Assembly: GCA_032095175.1 (NCBI GenBank)
Contig: DAMCZI010000003.1
Location: 131,497 to 195,496, forward strand
Origin: DAMCZI01 sp032095175
Lineage (GTDB): Bacteria > Bacillota > Clostridia > Clostridiales > Caloramatoraceae
DNA length: 64,000 nt
Reading direction: 5' to 3'
Part shown: one piece after another, positions 9,028-16,962 of the stretch
How positions within the stretch are numbered: the stretch's first letter is position 1
Layout: every line of letters starts with the position of its first letter
Notes under the pieces: generated by a model
What the model was told of the DNA's origin: nothing
Databases searched by the model: none
Seen by the model: the letters and a program-made list of their open reading frames with translations, nothing else
Position numbers and translations under genes: made by a program

Positions 9028-9149
9028 AAAAGAAATTATTTTCATTAGCTGCAGCTATTATGACAGTTGTTGCAGCTGTTGTTGCTTCATCTGCATGCTT
9101 CTTTATAGCATATCAGCCAGAAGAACCAAAATCTTTAAGAGAAGAATAA
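9024..9149 (+). CDS. agrD: AgrD-type cyclic thiolactone autoinducer precursor
   Basis: A 41-residue peptide. Residues 1-21 form a basic then hydrophobic leader (MKKKLFSLAAAIMTVVAAVV), followed by SSACFFIA and the acidic tail YQPEEPKSLREE. The tail is nearly identical to what is known for clostridial AgrD peptides such as the C. perfringens one, where the ring is five residues starting at Cys. By that alignment the predicted signal here is the thiolactone ring C-F-F-I-A (Cys25-Ala29), cut by AgrB before Tyr30. The start overlaps the agrB stop as ATGA. Confidence 0.92.
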   Translation: MKKKLFSLAAAIMTVVAAVVASSACFFIAYQPEEPKSLREE

Positions 9150-9160
9150 TTCTAAAAAAG

Positions 9161-9187
9161 TTTAAGGTCGGTTCTGCCGGCCTTAAA
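9161..9187 (+). terminator. hairpin after agrD
   Basis: An 11-bp stem TTTAAGGTCGG/CCGGCCTTAAA with one G-T pair and a 5-base loop. The downstream tract is only weakly T-rich, so termination is probably partial and read-through into the c-di-GMP gene is possible. Confidence 0.5.
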
Positions 9188-9217
9188 CAATCTATTTTAA
9201 AATGAGGTAGTGAGGAT

Positions 9218-10906
9218 ATGAATAAGACAGAAGTTAGCAATGGAAAACAAATAAATGATATTCTTTCAGTAGTAAAGCTATCTTCATTATTATTTTCTGG
9301 TATAGGATTTTTTGAGTATTTTTTTAATGCTAACAGAGATATAGTTGAACCCAATTATACATTTTATATGGAAATAATTATTTCTGGAATTTTAATATTA
9401 TCATTAATATACTTTGTATGGGCGTTTTCTACAATTAAGAAATTAGATTTTAAATATTTACATCAAGTACAAATTGCTGAAAGTTTTGCTTTATCCTTAA
9501 TATTTTTTATAGTAATTTTTCTATCTGGTGCTAATGAAAGTCAATTTAAATTCTTGTTTTTATTTATTATAATAACTACTACCATACAGTCAGGTATAAA
9601 GTATGGTATGAGTTTAGCTTGCCTTACTTCTTTTAGTATATTAGCAATGGACATTATATGTTTACCTAATTCAACGATTAACAAGTATTTTCAAAACGAT
9701 TTGATTCTAACAGGGGTTTTTATACTTACTGCTTGGACATTAGGGTTTTATGTAAGAATAGCAAACGAACATATTGAAGAACTCAAGGGTCTTGCAAATG
9801 AGGATGGACTTACTGGTTTATACAATCACAAGTTTTTTCATGAAACTTTAAGAATGAAAATAAAATCATGTGAACAGGATGGTATTCCAATTTGTGTGAT
9901 ATTTATGGATATAGATTATTTCAAAAATTACAATGATCTTTATGGGCATCAGAAGGGTGACGAGGTACTTAGGACTATTGGACATTTACTTAAAGAAATA
10001 TCAAGAAAAGAAGATGTGGTTGCCAGGTATGGTGGAGAGGAGTTTGCAATAATTCTAACCAATGTACAGGAGAAGGAAGCAGTTGAAACAGCAGAGAAAA
10101 TCAGAAAAAAAATAGAAGAAACTTATTTTGATGGTGAAGAAAATCAGCCTAATGGCAGTATTACTGTTTCAATAGGAATTTCTGTTTATCCAGATAAGGC
10201 AAAGGATGATATGGAACTTATTAAAAGTGCTGATGATGCACTTTATAGAGCTAAATTCTTTAATAAAAATAGAGTAGAAACATATTCATCTATACTTGAT
10301 GAGCTAAAGGAAGCTATAGATGAAAAACATATTGATTTGATTACATCAATAAAAACACTAATAAGTGTAATTAATGCAAAGGATAGATATACCTATGGCC
10401 ATGTTGAAAGAGTGGTATACTACTCTAGACTGTTAGCCGATAAGCTTAAACTAAATGAACATGATAAAAAAAGCTTTATATACAGTGCTTATATGCATGA
10501 TATAGGAAAAATCAATATCGATAAGGAGATATTAAATAAAAAGATGCCTCTCACAAAAGAGGAATGGGAAATATTAAAGCAGCATCCTGATAATGGAGTT
10601 GATATTATAAAACCAGTTAAATCCCTAAGCAATATTATTCCTATGATAAAACATCATCATGAAAGATATGATGGAAATGGATATCCTGAAAAGCTTAAGG
10701 GAGAAGAAATACCATATCTTGCAAGGGCATTAACAGTTGTAGATAGTTTTGATGCCATGACATCAAATAGGCCTTATAATAAAAGAAAGACCTTTGAGGA
10801 GGCTATTGAAGAGTTGAAGAACTGCAGTGGCAGTCAGTTTGACCCGGAAATTGCAGAGGCTTTTATTGAAGCTATAAAAGAAAATAAAGATATTCTTGAT
10901 GATTAG
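9218..10906 (+). CDS. membrane GGDEF plus HD-GYP c-di-GMP turnover enzyme
   Basis: A 562-residue protein. Residues about 20-190 hold six hydrophobic segments. A GGDEF diguanylate cyclase domain follows with active-site GGEEF at about 272-276 and an allosteric I-site RKED five residues before ARYGGEEF. The C-terminal half is an HD-GYP phosphodiesterase with HDIGK (about 426) and HHHERYDGNGYP (about 477-488). Both catalytic motifs look intact, so it could make and break c-di-GMP, with the membrane domain sensing a signal. It lies 68 bp after agrD on the same strand, separated by a weak hairpin, making co-expression with the quorum-sensing genes plausible. No other sensor domain is apparent. Confidence 0.88.
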   Translation: MNKTEVSNGKQINDILSVVKLSSLLFSGIGFFEYFFNANRDIVEPNYTFYMEIIISGILILSLIYFVWAFSTIKKLDFKYLHQVQIAESFALSLIFFIVIFLSGANESQFKFLFLFIIITTTIQSGIKYGMSLACLTSFSILAMDIICLPNSTINKYFQNDLILTGVFILTAWTLGFYVRIANEHIEELKGLANEDGLTGLYNHKFFHETLRMKIKSCEQDGIPICVIFMDIDYFKNYNDLYGHQKGDEVLRTIGHLLKEISRKEDVVARYGGEEFAIILTNVQEKEAVETAEKIRKKIEETYFDGEENQPNGSITVSIGISVYPDKAKDDMELIKSADDALYRAKFFNKNRVETYSSILDELKEAIDEKHIDLITSIKTLISVINAKDRYTYGHVERVVYYSRLLADKLKLNEHDKKSFIYSAYMHDIGKINIDKEILNKKMPLTKEEWEILKQHPDNGVDIIKPVKSLSNIIPMIKHHHERYDGNGYPEKLKGEEIPYLARALTVVDSFDAMTSNRPYNKRKTFEEAIEELKNCSGSQFDPEIAEAFIEAIKENKDILDD

Positions 10907-10961
10907 AAGCAGGAAAATCGGCCTGACATCCTACAGTAAATTTTATAATTATAACTTGTAT

Positions 10962-11010
10962 AAAAGCAGAAGCTTTAGATGGTGATTATTTCCCATAAGC
11001 CTCTGCTTTT
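10962..11010 (+). terminator. rho-independent terminator
   Basis: A 14-bp stem AAAAGCAGAAGCTT/AAGCCTCTGCTTTT with one mismatch, 55 bp after the GGDEF/HD-GYP stop; A- and T-tracts on both sides allow use in either direction. Confidence 0.75.
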
Positions 11011-11112
11011 AATATTAAGGCATACAAGCTGGGGGTATTAAAGATATTGGAAAATGCTATGCATGGTGCTAAAATATAAATAAAAATACAAAGTTATATT
11101 ATTTAATCAATA

Positions 11113-11226
11113 TATATAACGCAATAAAGATTTTACATCAAGGTATTTATTGTGTTATATGAATTTCGGAAAATATATCGCATAAATGATTTTTAAAAAA
11201 TGTAAAATCATTTATGCGATATATAT
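11113..11226. repeat. two-module palindromic repeat, copy 1 (A-B order)
   Basis: Module A (11113-11160) is an imperfect palindrome with arms TATAACGCAATAAA and its inverse. A short linker containing TTTCGGAAAA joins it to module B (11173-11226), a hairpin with arms TCGCATAAATGATTTT. Related copies lie at 23017-23130 (inverted order), 36589-36760 (A with a different hairpin) and 44363-44418 (B only). It fills most of the gap before the ABC exporter genes; nothing else was recognised in that gap. Confidence 0.75.
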
Positions 11227-11273
11227 AGTAGAGAAATCAAAATCATAAAATTAAAGGGATTGGATGGGTTTAA

Positions 11274-13037
11274 ATGAAAAAAGGAAATGCAGAAATTAAA
11301 TTTACTCCACCTAAAAAAAAGGAAAAACTAATATCCTATATCATTAAATATAATAAACAGTTCCTTATCACAGCTGTAACAGGGATTTTTTTTAATTCAG
11401 CAATTGTACTTGGCCCTATTTTTCAAGGTAAATTATTGGATTCAGCAGTTAATTCACCTGATATCAATGGAATAGTAAGGGCTGGACTGGAATTTATAGG
11501 GGTAACCTTAACTTTTCAAATTGCTAGGTTTTTTAAACGATATTATGTTAGGGATATGGCAAATCGAATGAGCGGTGATATGCGTGTTGGAATAATGGAG
11601 TCTATACTAAATACTGACTTAAATACTATGGAAAAGCAAAAGGCAGGAGATATGATGTCCACTACCATTGGGGATGTTGATATTGTTATAGAGGCAGTGA
11701 GAAAAACTCTTACTGAATTATGGGATACTGGAGTACTTATGGCTGCTTACTGGGTGGCACTTATGTTTTATGACGTGAAAATAACTTTAATATCCACAAT
11801 TCCTATTCCATTAGTTATTATACTAACCCAGTTAATGAAAAAAACTGTTCAGTCCCATTCAAAGGCAGCCAGGAAGGCTGCTTCAAAAACAACTACCCAA
11901 ATTAGAAAAATGATTTCCCAAATTAATATATTGCGTTTATATGGGAGAGAGGAAGCAGAGTTAAAAAGATTAGAGGATAAATTAGCTGTCCAAGCTAATA
12001 AAAATGTTATTGTTACGATTTTAAAAAATGGTTTGGCGCCTATCTATTCTTCCTTAGCCAGTATTGGAATTGTTTTGGTTATTTTCTTAGGAGGAAATAA
12101 GGTTATAAGCAGCAATTGGACTATTGGTACATTTACAGCTTACATAACTATGTTTACAGCCTTAGCAGTTAGAACTACAACTGCTGCAAAGGTTTTCAAT
12201 ATTCAACAGGGTGCAAAGGCTTCATGGGATAGAGTTTTGGGCCTGATAAATAATGATAGTTCAATGTTACTTAATGCAGTAGAGGTTCTTAAACCAAAGG
12301 AAATATCTGTAGAGAATCTTTCCTTTAAATATCCCATCGGTGAAGAATATGTAATTAAGGACCTATCATTTAAAGCTTCAGCTGGTATGATTGTTGGAAT
12401 AACTGGTTCTGTTGGTTCAGGCAAAAGTGCTTTAGGACTAGCCTTAACTGGACTATATGAGTATGAAGGAAAAATTCTTATAGATAATATGGACTTGCAT
12501 GATATTTCCCCTGAACAAAAATTAGCTGCCATTACATATATGGGGCATGACTCCTTTTTGTTTTCTAATACTATTAAAAACAATATAACCTGGAATAATG
12601 GTGACGATGAAAAGCTGGATAAGGTATTAACAATTGCAGCTTTAAAACAGGATATAAAAAGCTTTGAAAAAGGTATAGATACAGAAGTGGGAGAAAAGGG
12701 CGCAAAGGTATCTGGTGGTCAAAAGCAGAGAATTTCCTTAGCAAGGGCTTTGTATAAGAATGCCAGTATTGTGATACTCGATGATCCTTTTTCAGCAGTG
12801 GATATAAATACAGAGGCTGAAATTATAAATAAATTGCGAGAAAATGCAGAGGGTAGAACTATATTCATTTTTTCACACAGGCTGGATGCCTTTAAATATA
12901 CAGATATGGTTTTAGTTCTTGATAAAGGTAAGATTGTTCAGAGAGGAACTCATAATGAGTTAGTTAATACTAAGGGCATATATAGTAAAATCATAGATTC
13001 ACAACAATTTTTGGGGGATGGAGAAATTGAAAAATAA
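11274..13037 (+). CDS. ABC exporter half-transporter, subunit with degenerate Walker B
   Basis: A 587-residue type IV ABC exporter: six-helix transmembrane domain (about residues 20-320) then a nucleotide-binding domain with Walker A GSVGSGKSA, signature VSGGQ and Walker B VILDDP. The catalytic glutamate after Walker B is aspartate. The next gene has a normal glutamate but a weakened signature, so together they form the asymmetric heterodimer type (one consensus, one degenerate ATP site) known from BmrCD and TM287/288. Likely role is export of a lipophilic compound, drug or peptide; substrate unknown. The genes overlap by about 20 bp. Confidence 0.88.
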   Translation: MKKGNAEIKFTPPKKKEKLISYIIKYNKQFLITAVTGIFFNSAIVLGPIFQGKLLDSAVNSPDINGIVRAGLEFIGVTLTFQIARFFKRYYVRDMANRMSGDMRVGIMESILNTDLNTMEKQKAGDMMSTTIGDVDIVIEAVRKTLTELWDTGVLMAAYWVALMFYDVKITLISTIPIPLVIILTQLMKKTVQSHSKAARKAASKTTTQIRKMISQINILRLYGREEAELKRLEDKLAVQANKNVIVTILKNGLAPIYSSLASIGIVLVIFLGGNKVISSNWTIGTFTAYITMFTALAVRTTTAAKVFNIQQGAKASWDRVLGLINNDSSMLLNAVEVLKPKEISVENLSFKYPIGEEYVIKDLSFKASAGMIVGITGSVGSGKSALGLALTGLYEYEGKILIDNMDLHDISPEQKLAAITYMGHDSFLFSNTIKNNITWNNGDDEKLDKVLTIAALKQDIKSFEKGIDTEVGEKGAKVSGGQKQRISLARALYKNASIVILDDPFSAVDINTEAEIINKLRENAEGRTIFIFSHRLDAFKYTDMVLVLDKGKIVQRGTHNELVNTKGIYSKIIDSQQFLGDGEIEK

Positions 13038-14796
13038 AATAGTATCTCTTTCTTTTAGAAGAACATTTAGAAATAAGTTTATGTATATAATATTCCTATT
13101 TATTGCAATTACTGCTGGCATTGCCATGCAGCTAGTTCCTCCTCAGCTTCTAAAAAATATTATAGACAATAATATTTCAAAGGGGGTTTATGCAGGTGTA
13201 TGGAAACTGTCCTGCTATTACTTATTAGCTGTAGTGTTAAGTGGTCTTGCAGATTTTATGCGTGAGTTTATGATGGCAATTGTAGGACAGGATATGCTGA
13301 TGAATATCAGACTTAATATGGCAAAAAAGCTGTCAAAACTGCCAATAGGATATTTTACAAATAACGCTGTTGGAGAGATAATGAGTCAATTTACTTCAGA
13401 TGTTGATGCTGTTGGTACACTTTTTACAAGTGGTTTAATCGGAATGATATCTGATGTATTAAAAGCATTGGGAATTATAATATCTATTTATATATTAAGT
13501 CCTGTACTGGCTTTGTACATATCAATATTAATTCCTATACTATATTTGATTGTCAGATTTTTTAAAACTAAAACCTTTAAGGCTCAAATGGATACACGAA
13601 GGGCAGTTGGACATATTAATGGAGCTGTTCAGGAAATATTTAATGGAATAAGAACAATCAAAATATTTGGGATGGAGAAAGGATTTATATCGAATTTTCA
13701 GAAGCCGTTAAATCAGAATCTTAATGCAGTTCATAGAACCAGCACTCTAGATTCTATATTTCCTTGTTTAATGCAAATGCTTAGAGCAATTATAATAACT
13801 ATTACTGTAATTATAGCTGCACCAAAGGGATTAGGGGCATTAGGTCTTACTATTGGTTCAGTAGCCGCTGCAGTTGATTTAATATCGAGAATGCTGGCAC
13901 CTGTTGAAGCCATAGCTGTAGAATTTCAAACAATACAGGAAGCTGCTTCGGGTCTTAAAAGAATAAATGACTTTGATGATGAAAAAGAGGAAAAAAGACA
14001 CATAGAAGAAAATGAGTCATCATCCATGGAATTAGCATTAAGTGAAAGCACTTTAAGTGATTGGTCTATATCCATAAATGATGTTTCATTTTCCTATGAA
14101 AATGGTAAAAGTGTTATTAAAAATATCTCCTTTGATATAGAACCAGGAACCAAGGTTGCGCTTGTGGGAAGAACAGGGGCAGGAAAAAGTACGATTCTTA
14201 ATCTTATAGCAGGTCTTTATAAGCCCAGTCAAGGCAGTATAAGGATGAAAGAATTTGACCCATTTGAAATGCCATTTAATGTGCGACGCAGAATAATAGG
14301 AATCGTTCCTCAAGCTTTCTTTGTATATGATGGAACAGTTAAAGATGCAATAACTCTTTATGATGAAACCATTACAGAAGAAGAGATAATTACTGCAGCT
14401 AAAACAGTTGGATTACATGAGGATATTATTAAATTGCCAAAGGGATATAATACTTTGATTGGAGAGGGAGAAATCAAGCTTTCTCATGGGCAATATCAAT
14501 TATTATCCCTTGCATGTGCTTTAGTATGTAATCCACCAATATTGCTCCTTGATGAGGTGACATCGGGTTTGGATTCAATTACGGAGCAAAAGATTTTCAA
14601 GGCATTAAAGGAAATATCCAAGGATAGAACAATTCTTACAATAAGCCATAAAGTATCTGGAATTATAGATGCCGACAAGGTTATAATTTTAGAAAATGGA
14701 AGAATTGTGGAAACTGGTACCCCTGTAGAGCTTGCAGGAAAGAACGGATGGTATGCTAAATACAATCAGATTGAGCAGTTAGGGTGGAAAATTTAA
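13018..14796 (+). CDS. ABC exporter half-transporter, catalytic partner
   Basis: A 592-residue partner of the preceding subunit. Transmembrane domain about residues 15-310, then an unusual acidic, serine-rich linker (about 320-345), then the nucleotide-binding domain: Walker A GRTGAGKST, Walker B LLLDEVTSGLD, and a signature reduced to LSHGQ. The altered signature pairs with the Asp-containing Walker B of the first subunit to make the degenerate site. The ATG at 13018 has GGGGG directly against it; a TTG at 13027 behind GGAG is an alternative start. Confidence 0.87.
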   Translation: MEKLKNKIVSLSFRRTFRNKFMYIIFLFIAITAGIAMQLVPPQLLKNIIDNNISKGVYAGVWKLSCYYLLAVVLSGLADFMREFMMAIVGQDMLMNIRLNMAKKLSKLPIGYFTNNAVGEIMSQFTSDVDAVGTLFTSGLIGMISDVLKALGIIISIYILSPVLALYISILIPILYLIVRFFKTKTFKAQMDTRRAVGHINGAVQEIFNGIRTIKIFGMEKGFISNFQKPLNQNLNAVHRTSTLDSIFPCLMQMLRAIIITITVIIAAPKGLGALGLTIGSVAAAVDLISRMLAPVEAIAVEFQTIQEAASGLKRINDFDDEKEEKRHIEENESSSMELALSESTLSDWSISINDVSFSYENGKSVIKNISFDIEPGTKVALVGRTGAGKSTILNLIAGLYKPSQGSIRMKEFDPFEMPFNVRRRIIGIVPQAFFVYDGTVKDAITLYDETITEEEIITAAKTVGLHEDIIKLPKGYNTLIGEGEIKLSHGQYQLLSLACALVCNPPILLLDEVTSGLDSITEQKIFKALKEISKDRTILTISHKVSGIIDADKVIILENGRIVETGTPVELAGKNGWYAKYNQIEQLGWKI

Positions 14797-14848
14797 GGTG
14801 TGGCTGTTACATAATGAATAAAATTACATTATGTAACAGCCACACCTT
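14795..14848. terminator. bidirectional terminator between convergent genes
   Basis: A perfect 22-bp stem beginning AAGGTGTGGCTGTTACATAA with a 10-base loop. It touches the stop codons of the ABC gene and of the convergent deacetylase gene. Confidence 0.85.
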
Positions 14849-15644
14849 ACTTATATGGATCTATACTAAGCAATTCATCCAACCCTACAATTTTATAGGA
14901 TCTTTTATTTAACCCTGCTATTATTTCTGGAAGGGCTTTTAAAGCTGTGCTCTGACCTACGCCACTGTGCATCAGTATAATATCTCCTGGTCTCACGTTA
15001 TTTAAAACATTTGCTGCAACATTTTGTACAGTTATGTTTTTCACCCAGTCCATAGAATCTATAGACCAAATCATAATTTTGTTATTTGTTTCTCTAACTG
15101 CTGACAAAACCTTCTCATCAGTTGCTCCATATGGAGGCCTTATTATGGAAGGCTTTCTGCCGATTATACTCTTTATTATTTCCTCGGTACGGAGAACCTG
15201 ATTTTTTATATTTTGAGGGGCTATTTCAGTGAAGTATGGATGGTTTAAGCTATGATTCAATATTAAATGACCTTCGTTAAAGGCGCTTTTTACAACATTG
15301 GGGAAATAGCTTATTTGGCTCCCTAAGAAAAAGAAATTAGCCTTTATATTATTGCTTTTAAATATGTTAAGAACCTTAGGTGTTATTACTGAATCAGGAC
15401 CATCATCAAAGGTTATGCTTACCTTTTTCTCTAGTGTTGGACCATTTATATACACTTCATATGGGTGACTCCTGGCAAACTTGACAATATAATTGCGCCA
15501 GATGTTTAAATTATTCATTTGTGCTTCGCTTATTATGTTTGTGCTGCCAAGAATATTATAAATAGGGTAATCACCAGGAATTTCACCATACCTTTGCTTA
15601 GAGGAGCAAAAATTATCTCTAGTGTTTATGGGATACTTTAACAT
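14847..15644 (-). CDS. polysaccharide deacetylase (NodB homology domain)
   Basis: A 265-residue carbohydrate esterase family 4 protein. Visible motifs: TFDDGP (catalytic Asp80 and metal Asp81), the metal-binding HSLNH (His131, His135), RPPYG (169-173), the tryptophan motif near residues 193-200 and the closing DIILMH with His226. Such enzymes remove N-acetyl groups from peptidoglycan or other glycans. There is no signal peptide or transmembrane anchor at the N-terminus, which is unusual for an enzyme expected outside the cell. The start at 15644 follows GGAGG. It is convergent with the ABC exporter and shares its terminator. Confidence 0.88.
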   Translation of the reverse strand: MLKYPINTRDNFCSSKQRYGEIPGDYPIYNILGSTNIISEAQMNNLNIWRNYIVKFARSHPYEVYINGPTLEKKVSITFDDGPDSVITPKVLNIFKSNNIKANFFFLGSQISYFPNVVKSAFNEGHLILNHSLNHPYFTEIAPQNIKNQVLRTEEIIKSIIGRKPSIIRPPYGATDEKVLSAVRETNNKIMIWSIDSMDWVKNITVQNVAANVLNNVRPGDIILMHSGVGQSTALKALPEIIAGLNKRSYKIVGLDELLSIDPYK

Positions 15645-15667
15645 AAATAACCTCCATACTATTAATT

Positions 15668-15704
15668 AATCAAATGCCAATCAAATAACTACTGGTATTT
15701 GATT
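15668..15704 (-). terminator. hairpin downstream of the CPBP protease gene
   Basis: A 12-bp stem AATCAAATGCCA/TGGTATTTGATT with one mismatch and a 13-base loop. The T-run is weak on the minus strand; it could instead be an operator for the deacetylase gene. Confidence 0.35.
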
Positions 15705-15745
15705 TTACTTATATAGTATGCAGGTTACTGCATTTCTGTATATGC

Positions 15746-16561
15746 TTATATATTTACATTCATATCCTCAGTAGCTATTCCCTCATTGCGTAATAAACAG
15801 GAAATATTATTGGGCATTTTTCTTACTTTGTAAATACTTAGAACTGTTAGAATAACTCCTATAGCTGCAACAAAATAAATACTATTACTAAGTAATAAAC
15901 CTGAACAAAAGACTCCAAGAGTATTGTTTATAATGTGACCTGTTATTGACATTGCAAGGGAGCCGGTTTTTACATATATTACTGCTAGAGCAACCCCTTG
16001 GAAAAATGCTGCAGGAGTTTGAACTATACTAAAATGAATAATTGCAAAGAGCATAGATGAAATTATAATAGCCTTTTTTATACTATAATTTTTAAGTAAT
16101 CCCTGGAGAATGACTCCTCTAAAGAAAATCTCCTCAATTATTGGAGCTAAAAGCACTGTATATACTATTCCAAACCATATATTTGAACCTCCAACAAGTA
16201 TGTTGCTCAACTGATTTTGTGTCTCTTTAGCAGTAGGTGAGATTTTAGTAAAAACTATAGTCAAACTTGCTAGTATGCACCAACAACCAATCATTAGTAA
16301 AATTAAATAGAATGTTTTGTTTCTTGTTTTGCCTGATTTAATAAATAATTTTTTGATTGATGTCTTAGCGATAATAGATCCAATTAATACTACAAGCAGA
16401 AATGAAATGAATGATATCCCAAGCAAGACAATGGAATTGTTTAAAATATATGGTCCAATTACTAATGTTAAAATAAAAGTTGAAATAAATTGCACTAGAA
16501 ATACACCTAGTGTAAGTAGGATTGAATGTAATGTGTTTGGGTAGCAAATATTTTTGCTCAT
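15746..16561 (-). CDS. CPBP family intramembrane metalloprotease
   Basis: A 271-residue polytopic protein of the CAAX-protease and bacteriocin-processing family. The active-site motifs are present: EEIFFR (Glu143, Glu144, Arg148), FAIIH (His176) and HIINN (His209, Asn213). Members cleave peptides or proteins in the membrane and some process bacteriocins or confer immunity to them. The gene has its own promoter and no operon partner, so the substrate is not indicated. It is far from the lanthipeptide locus at 39-44 kb. Confidence 0.85.
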   Translation of the reverse strand: MSKNICYPNTLHSILLTLGVFLVQFISTFILTLVIGPYILNNSIVLLGISFISFLLVVLIGSIIAKTSIKKLFIKSGKTRNKTFYLILLMIGCWCILASLTIVFTKISPTAKETQNQLSNILVGGSNIWFGIVYTVLLAPIIEEIFFRGVILQGLLKNYSIKKAIIISSMLFAIIHFSIVQTPAAFFQGVALAVIYVKTGSLAMSITGHIINNTLGVFCSGLLLSNSIYFVAAIGVILTVLSIYKVRKMPNNISCLLRNEGIATEDMNVNI

Positions 16562-16597
16562 AATAACACCTCCATAAAATAATTATCACAGGTCTGT

Positions 16598-16626
16598 ATA
16601 TTATAGCTGCATATTAATATTATCAA
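16598..16626 (-). promoter_or_regulatory. sigma-A promoter of the CPBP protease gene
   Basis: TTGATA, 17-bp spacer, TAATAT read on the minus strand, 37 bp before the start codon. Confidence 0.6.
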
Positions 16627-16962
16627 ATTATAGAAAAATATTCCATACATCTTCCCGCTAAAAACTTTTAAAACAAACCTATTATTAAAGAAAACATATT
16701 TTCAATATAAAATGGATTTGTGCTTTTCTTAATATTTGTGAAAGCAACTTATACATTTTAAAAATTGATTCGTTTTCCAAAGGATATTGTAGAAATATGT
16801 TGTATTTTGTTTTATACTGTATTAGTAGATAATTATAACTGTATCAATACATGAAACAAGCTATATTATATGCATGTAAAGCTGTAGTAGTAATATTGTA
16901 AGTATATTTTATATTTTACACAGCCTGCATTTTATTACCAAATACAGTAAGAAAGGAAGTAT
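16627..16962. other. intergenic region upstream of rnf operon
   Basis: A 336-bp AT-rich leader. The rnf promoter must be here; TTTATA-17-TATAAC near 16825-16850 is the best candidate but weak. No riboswitch-like fold was recognised. Confidence 0.45.

Noticed and set aside
9103..9354. Minus-strand open frame across agrD and the start of the c-di-GMP gene
   Set aside because: Antisense to two well-supported genes and without family resemblance.
11113..11226. CRISPR array candidate
   Set aside because: The repeats are palindromic modules at distant single positions, not regularly spaced repeats with spacers, and no cas genes are present.
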